Origin: Pycnococcus provasolii
Lineage: Eukaryota > Chlorophyta > Pseudoscourfieldiophyceae > Pseudoscourfieldiales > Pycnococcaceae
Reading direction: 5' to 3'
Assembly (NCBI GenBank): GCA_938743325.2
Contig: OW568892.1
Span: 1-64,000, forward strand
DNA: 64,000 nucleotides
Shown: positions 48,786 to 58,600 of the stretch, piece by piece
How positions within the stretch are numbered: position 1 is the first letter of the stretch
How the letters are laid out: each line of letters starts with the position of its first letter
The notes under the pieces: model-generated
Told to the model about the DNA's origin: nothing
Database searches by the model: none
Seen by the model: the letters and a program-made list of their open reading frames with translations, nothing else
Translations under genes and position numbers: made by a program

Positions 48786-49517
48786 AGAAAGAATGGAACA
48801 TCCCCCCTTTTTTTGAACGCCCTTGGGCAATTGACAGATGGATGGGGACACCTTGGTCGGTGGCTACAGGTCGGTGGAGGGGGCGCTTCATGGGGAGTTT
48901 GAAAAATTGCGGGATTGTTCGGGGCCAGAGGTCGGGCAACCTTTTTCTCCATCGGCAACCTTTTTTTGATCGGGGCTCCAGGTCGGAGGGAAGTGGGCAA
49001 ATTTTGTTGGTCGGCGCCAAGGTCGGGAGGCATTGCCGCTCATCGCGCCTTTGTTGCGAGGGTCTCCAAGTCGGACGGAGAGGTCGGCATTTCGGCAACA
49101 TCTTTGTTGGTCGGGGCTCCAGGTCGGTGGGGGAAGGGTGGGTGGCATGGGTGGATTCGCAGTTCGGTGGGATGGGTGGTGTAGTCGAGGAGGGGGAATG
49201 TCTCTAAAAAATGGGGGTTTCAGCTCTAGGCCCCCGGCCACCTTATCAATCACGCTCCAACCACGATAATAAGTAACCCCGTACCGTACCCTACCCTAAA
49301 GGCCTACATACTTGGTTGTCCCGCCCTGCCCACGCCCTTGAGCCACCCCCTCTTCTGCGTGCGTGCGTGCGTGCACATACATACACACGTCGTTTTTTTC
49401 CTTTTCTTTGTCTCTGTTGCGTGTGAACGATAACGTACGTACTGTTTCTTATCAGGTGCTGCCGTAGATAGTTCCTTGCTGTGCTCTTAAGGCTCTTAAG
49501 GCCAGTCAGTGCATACT

Positions 49518-50495
49518 ATGGCGACCACGGCGGCACACGGCGGCGGCGGAGAAACCAGCCTGAACGCCATCTTGAACCCGCAGGCGTCCAACGTTAACTC
49601 CGGCGTGTCGACGACGAACTCAGGCAAGTTGACGTCGCCGAGCAAGGTGGACTGCCGACGCTCGCTAACGCCCGCAGAAAGGGAGAGAATGCTAAACAAG
49701 CGGCGAAAAGACTTCAAAAGCAGGCTCGAGGACTTCACCAAGAAGGGGGGCGCGGTGGCAAGCTTCAGCGGCATGTCGCTCGACGAAAGACAGGTGCAAT
49801 CAGCAATCAACGGCGTGCTCAACAGCCAGAAGGTTACCGTGCTGAACTTCGACGGACTCGGGCGGTGCGTGGGAGACGGAAACATTGGAGGCGTGGCGTC
49901 CGTCATATCCAGCTGGGCAAAGGTGCACCTCAAGGAGGTCACGCTCGCAGCGTGCGTCATCGGGCCGAAGGGGTGCAAGCAGGTTGCCGAGGCGATGCTG
50001 CACAATCCGCACATCAACTTCCTCTCCTTGAAGGACAACGACGTCACGGGCGCAGGAACAGACTTCTCGGGTATCGCGGCGCTCGCTCGCGTTCTCACGC
50101 ACGGCGACACGAAGGACTGCGAAGCGAGCTGCTATTCGCTCCAGAGGCTCGACCTCTCCGGGAACGCGCTCGCGGACCGAGGGTTGTCCGAGCTTCTGCC
50201 CATCGTGCGCACGAACAGCTCCATCTACCAGTTCAACCTCGCGCGCAACTTGCTCGGCGAGGTTGCGGGTGAAAATTTGCTCGAGGCGCTCAAGATTGCC
50301 GGGAGGAGCACGCGGATGTGCCACATGGAGCTACACGGCAACCTGTTCCCGCTCGAGATTGCGAGCAAGTTGAGAAGGACGCTGGAGGCGAACATGGGAA
50401 AGAAGTTTCTCAGCGAGAGACTAGCGAAAGCGAAATTGACACAGCTGCGCCAAGGCGACATGCACGCGCCCGGCTCGCCGTCGTCGTCACCTTGA
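49518..50495 (+). CDS. Leucine-rich-repeat (RNI-like) protein (325 aa)
   Basis: ATG 49518. The N-terminal 110 residues are low-complexity then helical (RSLTPAERERMLNKRRKDF). Residues 120-290 form LRRs of the ribonuclease-inhibitor type: VTVLNFDGLGRCVGDGNIGG, LKEVTLAACVIGPKGCKQVA, NFLSLKDNDVTGAGTDFSGI, LQRLDLSGNALADRGLSELL and MCHMELHGNLFPLEIASKLR. Such proteins are binding scaffolds; in algae many are flagellar or cytoskeletal. No partner can be named. Intronless. Confidence 0.75.
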   Translation: MATTAAHGGGGETSLNAILNPQASNVNSGVSTTNSGKLTSPSKVDCRRSLTPAERERMLNKRRKDFKSRLEDFTKKGGAVASFSGMSLDERQVQSAINGVLNSQKVTVLNFDGLGRCVGDGNIGGVASVISSWAKVHLKEVTLAACVIGPKGCKQVAEAMLHNPHINFLSLKDNDVTGAGTDFSGIAALARVLTHGDTKDCEASCYSLQRLDLSGNALADRGLSELLPIVRTNSSIYQFNLARNLLGEVAGENLLEALKIAGRSTRMCHMELHGNLFPLEIASKLRRTLEANMGKKFLSERLAKAKLTQLRQGDMHAPGSPSSSP

Positions 50496-51029
50496 CGGAA
50501 GTACGTTGACGAAGTCGCGTCTCAGGATCCCTCCGTCGACGGCATATGAAAAGGTGGATATGAAGGACTTGGAGTTGCTCATCACAACGCCTGTAACTTC
50601 TTTTCATCTTTTCACCTTTTCGTTTCCAAACGGACGCGCGCTGATATCAGCGCAACGAATAGCCAATTGTGGGGAAAAAACAAAATGTGTACTGTAAAAG
50701 TCCGCAGGAAATGCTGGCAGGGCAGGGCAGGCATCGTGGGAGGGAGTGTGCGACCAAACTACGACTACTACTGTTGCTACGACGACGACGGCGACGGCGA
50801 CGACGACGACGACGAAGACCACTTTACCAGGGGTCCCACCTGTCCCACCCATACAGCAACTTCCGGATCCTCCGCCGACAGGAGGCTTGCCAATTCCGAG
50901 CAGCTCACCGACGTTGGCGGGATTTCTCGTGGCCATTGTCATCTCGCTTGCTGCGTGTTGACGGTGATGATCTATTGTAGTGTGAGGGGGGAGGGATACG
51001 AATTTGGGCAAAGTTTACAAATTTACATA
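50496..51029. other. Intergenic region with Thr/Pro-coding repeat
   Basis: A (ACG/GAC)n tract at 50760-50818 gives a plus frame open from about 50698 to 50961 that reads Thr-rich, then PGVPPVPPIQQLPDPPP, then a hydrophobic end LAGFLVAIVISLAAC and stop. That is the look of the tail of a GPI-anchored or secreted wall protein, but there is no in-frame ATG or clear upstream exon. Not called as a gene. Confidence 0.35.
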
Positions 51030-51036
51030 GTTACAG

Positions 51037-51297
51037 TACAAGAAAATCCACTTCGTCATGTCTAGGCGTTTCATCAACGTGCCAACGGACAAGAATCCCT
51101 TGATCCACGAGTTGAACGCGTCGCGGACTCCGTCGCCGGAAGAAGCCTCGCCGAGGTCAGGCTGCCACTCGATCGTTGGCGCGACCAATTCGAGCTCAAG
51201 CAGAGGCGAAATTTCGTTCTTCTCCATCAGCTTCGGCTCAATTTCCTCGTAGATTGTTTTTGATTGACGACAGAATGGCACGCGAGAATCCGTCGCC
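51037..51297 (-). pseudogene. Duplicated fragment of the dynein heavy-chain gene
   Basis: 51060-51297 is almost identical to 63635-63873, the dynein exon coding TIYEEIEPKLMEKNEISPLL through GTLMKRLD. Compared with the parent it lacks six bases (one AATCTC block near 51201) and has one extra T near 51266, so it cannot be a working exon. Its left end (51037-51058) matches a different part of the parent near 63270-63290 (TKWIFL), so about 340 bp of parent sequence is missing inside the copy. The near identity implies a recent event. Confidence 0.88.
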
Positions 51298-51572
51298 GGA
51301 AGAATGCCGTCTCGCCCACGCCGCCTCGTACGCGAGCACAAGTTCTCGGCGCCTCCGCCCTCCACACTGCCAACTCCATCACTCCGTGCTCGCGAGGTTG
51401 TGGCAACTGCCACGGGTCAAGGGGGGAAGCGAGAGGGAGGAGAAAAAATCACGACTCTTTTTTCTGTTCCGGGGATACGTCGTTGGACTACCCGCCCAGG
51501 ACAGCTTCCTATTTTTCGCCCTCGGGATCCCGCTCGGGTCAAGTCTGGGTGGTCCATACAACATGTACATCC

Positions 51573-52376
51573 ATGGCGCCATCGTTTGCCTCAACAAACA
51601 CGGCGGCGGTCATGGATGTCGCTGCGAGGTACTTGATGAGTGACGACGATCTCCCGCCGCCTCAGGCTCCGCCGCCTCCGCGTCGTCGACTCGTCGAGTC
51701 GTCGTCCTCCACTCCTCCGATGCGTATGAGACAAGCTGTGCTGCTGCGAACTCTGCGCGAGATTCCCGTCTACGTCATGCCGCGGGGAACCCATACGATG
51801 TTGTACACGGCGTCGTGCTTCGACGGGTTGGGAATCCGTCCGCTTCGATTGTTTTGCAACGCACTGCTTGTGGAAACGCCAATGAAGCTCAGGACGCTCG
51901 CTGGGAACGCCTCGTCGTGGTCGTCTCTGGTGGTCGGGCAGGTTGGGCAGAAACCGAGTGAGCAGCTTTCCAATCATGACATTGGCGCATGGGGCGAAAG
52001 AACCGTGCAATCGCTTGCTGAGAGAGCAAGTTTGGAATGGTCACTGCGTCATCCATCTCTTTCGTATCTCTTTCTCGATCGGTACGGCTGGGATCTGCGA
52101 ATAAGGGTTAGGGAGCAGTGGATTTATGCGCAGGTGAAGGTGAGTTGTGCCGATGATCATGAGATCTCGCGCATGGCAGAAAAGGACTTCGTGAACATAG
52201 GAGCACGGTGGCGAAGAAGTCTCGTCGCAAGGTGCACTGCGGGCGTCATCATCTACATCACTGCCTTGTTTTCTTTTGGTGTGCGTGACCCGCAGATGCC
52301 GGATAAGGTCACGCAAAATGGCATCATATTTTCTCGTCTTCGTCATTTCAACAGGAACGCCTTGGTTTTTCTCTAG
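51573..52376 (+). CDS. ORF with PD-(D/E)XK nuclease-like motif (267 aa)
   Basis: Starts at the ATG 51573; the frame is open further left to 51264, over the dynein fragment's edge. Residues 15-50 are Pro/Arg/Ser-rich. About residue 135 onward reads IGAWGERTVQSLAER, then YGWDLRIRVREQWIYAQVKV. The spaced E, GWD and Q-x-K resemble the core of PD-(D/E)XK nucleases (resolvase/Mrr-like), with Q in place of the usual E. The C-terminal part has a hydrophobic stretch (CTAGVIIYITALFSFGV). This is a motif-level guess, not a family match. Tail-to-tail with the dynein gene (262 bp). Confidence 0.5.
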   Translation: MAPSFASTNTAAVMDVAARYLMSDDDLPPPQAPPPPRRRLVESSSSTPPMRMRQAVLLRTLREIPVYVMPRGTHTMLYTASCFDGLGIRPLRLFCNALLVETPMKLRTLAGNASSWSSLVVGQVGQKPSEQLSNHDIGAWGERTVQSLAERASLEWSLRHPSLSYLFLDRYGWDLRIRVREQWIYAQVKVSCADDHEISRMAEKDFVNIGARWRRSLVARCTAGVIIYITALFSFGVRDPQMPDKVTQNGIIFSRLRHFNRNALVFL

Positions 52377-52638
52377 ATAGAACCAGCGCAATTCCTTGTC
52401 GCGAGCATCGTGCGTCTAACCAAAAACAAATCATCGAGGTCGCAAACACCACCAATGCACAAGCCACAAGAGGAGGATCACTCACTCCACTAATGCAGGC
52501 TGGAAGGAGTCGATCACACGACGGGCGCCGCCGTAACACGTCTTTCCCAAAAACGAATCAATAAGTTACAACAAAACAAATTATGTCTCTCCCCCCCCAA
52601 CACCACCATCTCCTTTCCCACCATTCTCATATATATGC

Positions 52639-55600
52639 TTAGCCCACGGCGACAACGTCCAAGAACAGACACACGCCGGCAAGCGTCCACTTGATCTCGC
52701 CGTGCTTCGACTTGAGCTGCGCGGTGAACACCTCCTCACGGAAGCGCCTCTCAGTCTTGTACACCGGTGTCTGGTACGCATCCTTCACATCCTTCTTGTC
52801 GACCGTCACAGCCTTGATGAGGATCACGGGCATTTGGCAGAAGAGCTCCTTCGGCTTCGAGTCGTCAATCACGCCAGCCTTGTCATCCCAGCGCGCGCCC
52901 TCGAGCGTCAGGCCGTGGATGAACGCGCCGTCGCGGCTCGGCGCCTCGATCTGGTCGGGCTGCTTCCTCGTAACGTCCGTCAGCACGACCGTCTTGTCGA
53001 GCGGCCAGTCGTTGCGGCGCGCCGTCGTCTGCATAACCGCCGTCAGGAACGACTGCGGGTTGAACAGGCCGCTGAGCCACACAACCTTGGGCAGACTCAA
53101 GTCCGCCGTCCACTCGTTGAGCTGCGCGCAGCGTGACAATAAATTGTGAAGCCACGATCCAAGCGGTCGCAGCGACGGGTACGCAAGCTTCTCCCAGCCG
53201 AAGGGAACGGCGTCGCCCGCAAGCGCGAACATAACCTTTTCCATCGGCTCGGACATCGTCAGGTCGCCCTTAAGACCCAAGTCCAGCTCGGCGAGACTGC
53301 GCTTCATCTCCGCCAACAACGTGTTCATGCGATCCGTCTCCTGGAACGCCACCATGACGTACGGCGTGACTTCCTCCGCCTTTCCTCGAATGTCCTCCAT
53401 GTCAAACTGATCTGGGAGACGCTCGACGACATCGTCGAGCACCATCTTCGCCTTATCTTCCGTGCTGACACCTCCACCGCCGCCAGCCTCGCGAGGCTGC
53501 AGGCTTAGGATGTCGCCGCAGAGGCTCTCAGCCTCGCGGAGGCGGAAGCCAATCTCCGCGTTGACGTGCAGGCCAAACGCCAGCGGCGTCTCCGCGGGGT
53601 ACTTCTCCAAAATGTACTCGTTCGCCTGCTTGTGCGTCATCGTGTTCGGCGGGCTGTGGAAGCCGGGGAACATGTCGATGCCCTCCAGCAGAGCCTCGGT
53701 GAAGTAGAACATCAGATAGGAGAAGCTCAGACGACGATCCCAGTCCTCGACGATGTGGCCGCCGTACATAATCTCGCCGAAGATGTACCTCAGGTCGTCC
53801 CACGGCACCCTCTGGTTGTTCTCGAGGTAGTTGGAGGCGCACTGCGCGCAGCACAGCAGATCTCCCGTGTTGAACGGGTAGTTCATGTTCCATCCAATTC
53901 CGTTCGTCGCGCCGACGAGGTTGCCAACGCCAAACTTCTTTCGCTCGAGAATCGCGCTGTGGTAGTAGCACAGCGCGAAGACGATGCTCTTGAACTCAGC
54001 CTGCTTGGCGCAGCTCTCAAACATCTCGTCGGTGAAGTAGCCCCATGCACGGCGCAGGTTCGCGTTCATGCCCTCCGGAGGCTCGTTCGTCAGCTTGTAG
54101 CTGTTCTGCAGGAGCGAAATGGGCAGCCCACGCTCCAAAATCGGCGGAGGCTCGGCACTCAAGAACAGCCTGAAGTCCTCGTGCGCACCATCACTGAGCT
54201 TGTCAACGCGCTTGTTCAGGTCACCCGCAGTCCAGTCGATCGTCAGGTGAAGGTTCTGCAGCAGCACCCATCCGCCATTCTTGTGCGCGTGGTCTAGCCT
54301 CTCCATCGCAATCTCCTCCTGACCCTGCCCGAGCGAAACACTCGCGTACTTACCCGTCTCGTAACTGAAGCCTAGCTTAGATCCTAGCGACTCCACAGCC
54401 GCGGCGACGTCGACGCCGGGTGACAGGAAGATGAAGCACGGCACGCCGGGGCTCACGTCATTGAACGACTTGGGCAGGTCGAACGGCACGCTCGTGACGT
54501 ACTTTTCGCCGATGACAGTCTTGACGAACGTCGACATGGCGTTCGTCAGGCGGTCGGGGCGCAGCGCGCGGAACAGCAGCAGTCCGTTGAAGGGGGGAAG
54601 CTTCTTCCAGTCACCGGGGAACGGCTCATCCTCGGGGCGCTCGAGCTCGATCCACTCCCTCCACCTCTTCGCGGAGCCGACGAGGTCGTCGGGAAGGCCG
54701 GTGAAGTCGCCAAGCTCGCGAAGTGCCTGCACAGCCGCCCAGTTGCTGTCAGCGAACCAGTCCTTGAGCGGATTGTCCGTGCCGAGCACCTTCGGGCCGC
54801 GCAGCAGGTAGTCGAACAGGTCAAACGGAAGTTCGCCCTTGTTGCGCAGAATGGACATCGTCAGCTGCGTCGCCACAATCAGCTTGTGGCGCTCGAACAG
54901 GCCGTTGGCAATGTACAAGAACAGCTCGTACATCGTGGTTTCGAGCAGCAGCGCGACGCGCTTGTCGAGATCAACCTTCTGTCCAAGCTTCTTGTCCTCG
55001 GGGACACGCGACTCGTCCTCGGCTCCGGGAGTCAACCACATGCCCTTGTCGAGCACGTAGAGGAAGTTTGCCATGCTGTACTGGTACACGCGGTCGAGCA
55101 CGTTCAGGTTGTCGATGAGGAAGTAGATGAGAGAGCCACGGCCAGCGACGGGGCGGTACACCTCACGTGCAACGGAAATGTTCTTCTCCGTCTCCTTCGC
55201 CTCGATCGTCTTAACGTTGATGTCGTCCACGGTACGCTTCGTCTCCTCGATACCCTCGATGAGCTCGATGTCGTCGAGAATGTCACCCTGGCTGTTTGCG
55301 AGACGGTACAGCAGCGTGTCCTCGAGCTCCGCGAGCTGGATCGTGAAGTCGCCAAGCATCTTCACCAGCGCCTGGCTCTGCTCCTGCAGATCGGGACGCT
55401 CGAATTGCACGATGACGTCAAGCAGCTGATCCTCAAGTCCCTTTTCGGTGACGCAGAAGTTGATGAGCGTGCACTGCGCGTTGATTTCGGGCTTGTAGTG
55501 CGGGTTGGACAGCTTCGTCTGCAGCACCAGATAGAAGTTCGGATCCCATTCGATCTCCGCATCTCCAATCTTCACCACCAAGTTGCGTCCTCGCTTCGTG

Positions 55601-58600
55601 AGCATGCGTCCCACCACCGGGTCGAGCACCGCCTCGATGTCGTCCGAGATGTTCTCAATGATGAGCGGAATGCCATTCTCAATGCACTGAATTACGCTGT
55701 CAAGGTACTTCGCCTGCGTCAGCTGAATAATCTTCAAGCCCTTGGGCGTGAGACGGTTTGTCATCCACTTGATGCCCTGCAGCTGCGGGTCAATCATAAG
55801 CGAGTAACGGGCGGCGGAAGTAATAATCGCGCCGTTTTGAATCGACAGCGGGTCACCTGGCAATCCATCGTTGGCCCATCCCGCTCGCATGGCGTCGTCA
55901 CTCAGCACGTCGAGAACTTCAACGTCGTCCGTCATCGGAACCTTACGCTCAATGAGGTCGGGAAGCCACTTCTCCTTCACGAGCGCCTCGCGGAACGCCA
56001 TATTAAACGGTCCGACGTACGACACGAAGCAGGACGCGAGCAGTGCATCGCCGACGAGCTTGCCCTCCTGCACGCCCATGTTCTCGACTGTGATGCGCCA
56101 GCGCTTGTTCTCACCCGAAAGACCGTTGATGAGACGGTCCGCGAGGTCCGCCTTGTTCTGCGTCTTCTCCGCCTGCGCGATGGCGGCGTTCTTGTCCTCG
56201 GTGGCCTTCATGAGTCCCTGCTCGAGGTTCGCGACGCGATCCTGCAGCTCCTTCACCTTGGCACGGATGCCAACCAGCTTGTTGTTCGCGTTGTCGAGCT
56301 TTTTGTTGGCTTCCGCCAGCAACGCACGCTTGGGCGCGACCACTTGGTAGATTCGGAAGTATTTGCAGATGTTAACTGTCCATGCGCACAGACCGGCGGC
56401 GGCTCCTGACTTGGTTGCGATATATTCCTGATACGTGTGAAGAAAAGAAGTGTGAGTGTGTGTGTCATGTTAGTTGTGACGGTTGGGACGCCATTGAGGG
56501 AAATCTCAAACCTCCTCCTTTCCGGGATTGACCGTCCGAAATATTCTCCCAGAAATCCAAAAACAAAAAACCTCTCCTAGCCCTAGCCCTAGCCCTAAAC
56601 ATCGCAATACGTACCTTGTTGTAGTTCGGATTGGAAATAAATTCTTTCTCCACCTTCGCGACGCAGTTCTCGGGAGTGTTGTCCTTGTCGAAGTCGATCA
56701 GGCCCTTTAAGAATTGATCAACGTTGCCCATCATCTTCTTGCTGGCATTCCAGCTGAGATCCTTGGGAATCTTGCCACCGGGCGCCGTCAGAATGGCGCA
56801 CGCGGAAGCAACCTGCACAATCTCCGCGGCGGGTGAGCCGAATGACTTGAGCTCTCCGAGCGCCTTCTTGTCTAGCGAGTTCAGCGCAGCCTCCGCCTCG
56901 GCGATAATCGGCTCCGCAGCCTTGAGGTCCTCCGCGCACTCATCTTGGAACGCCTTGACCTCCTCGGCAATTTTCGAGCACTCCTCCTCGTCACCGCGTC
57001 CAGCCTCGACGGCGGCGTCAACCTGCTCCTTCTCCACTCCAATGCTCACGATGAGCTTGTCCGTCGCCTCCTTCTTCTCCGCGACGATGATTTGCTCCTG
57101 CTTGAGGTTCACCTGCAAGTCAGCCACCTGCGCAGACGCCGCGGCAATCTTGTCGAGACCGTTCTCCAGGCGTTCCTTGGACATACGCAGGTTCTCGCGC
57201 TTCAGCGAAAGCAGCTGCTTGTACATGCTGATGAGCTCGAGGTAAGATTTGGGCGTCGTGTACGATGGACGACGGTACATATCCATGAAACGAACGGACG
57301 CGTCGGTCGCCGCCTGGTGAACGAACGCCATGTGGTACGCGATGTTCTCCATGACCTCCTCTTCGATATTAGGAATCTCAAGCAAGAATTTCTGCGCGAC
57401 GCTCACCAGAGCCTCGTGAGGCCAAGGTTGGAAGTAATCGTACACCATGCAGTTGACGAGCGCGGGGAAGTTACGCGCACGAATCCTGAACTTGTCGCCG
57501 ACGGGCGAGAAGCAGAGGCAAACGTGCAGCAGGCGTCGCACCTTGTCGATGAAGAAATCGAACAGGTTTTCGGGAGTGTCCATGATGCCAGCCTGCTTGC
57601 ACTCGTTGCGCACGGCATTGCAGAAGTTGTCCTTGTCCTCGGCAGTGAACAGATCGGGAATGAATCCCGAGGACATGAGGTCGTTCAGGTACACGAGCAT
57701 CGGCTCTTTCACAATCTGGTTGTCCGTCATCAAAAACGTCACCGGCTGTCCCTTGACGCCAGCCATCGTGTACAGTCCCAGCAGGTTCTCCTTGAAATCG
57801 GCAATGCCGTACGATCCCGTGACCTGGATGCTGTAGCACTCGTAGCCGCAGATGAACGTCGCGAGGCGGGCAAGGCTCTGCTTGCCGCTGCCTCCCACGC
57901 CCACAAGCATGGGGTGTCCACGTCCGAGGTCGAGGCAGCGAGCGATGCGCGTGACGTGCTCGCAAGCCTGAATGAAAAGAACGAGGTCCATCGCCGGGTT
58001 GCTTTCGTTGTACTCCTGCAGCTTCGCCTCGAGGCTGCTGCGAACCTTGTCCATGGACGTGGCCATCGTGTACACGGGGTTGTCCTCGGCGTCGTGCACG
58101 AGGAACGACGTGTAAATCAGTGGCTTGGCATCCACCTCCTCCATGCTCAAATCCTCGAAGTACTTCTTCGTGACGCCCATGCGGATTTCCGCAAACTTCG
58201 TGATGTCCGTCTCGTTCGTGAGGCGGTCGCAGAAGACGCGGTCCACCTCGTGGCACCAGAGGCGAACCACCTTGATGGGATCGCTGTAGTACTCCGGCAG
58301 CGAGCGGCACAGGCCGTTCGTGACGTTTGTCAGTTCGCGAAGGTTGAATTGGTACATGAACTTCACCGAGGATGGCAGGAAGTTGTTCAGCACGTGCTTG
58401 TGCAGTTCCAGTGTGGCGTTGATAATCTTGTCGTCGTACTTCACCACATCCGGGTCGAAGCCAGTGGAGAAGTGGCCCTCGATGATCTGGCCATAAATCT
58501 GCTTGATGATCTCCTGGCTGGGCATCTGCACGGCGAACGTGACGAAGTGCCTCTGGAAGCGTGGCGTGACAACGAACGTTCCGCTCGTGGGGTTCATGCA

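Larger units (their letters stand above)
47616..49517. other. Long intergenic region with repeats
   Basis: About 1.9 kb without a supported gene. Contents in order: A/G-rich promoter-like sequence, telomere-like units with an 11-bp period (TAACCCTAAGA, 48550-48592), the second 49-bp repeat copy, three 34-bp tandem units and a degenerate GGTCGG-rich tract to about 49190, then the LRR gene's 5' region with a (TGCG)n run at 49359-49374. Confidence 0.6.

Noticed and set aside
48842-49253. 121-aa ORFs on both strands
   Set aside because: Both arise from the degenerate GGTCGG repeat field.
54886-56409. 507-aa plus-strand ORF
   Set aside because: Also antisense to dynein coding sequence, with no motif of its own.
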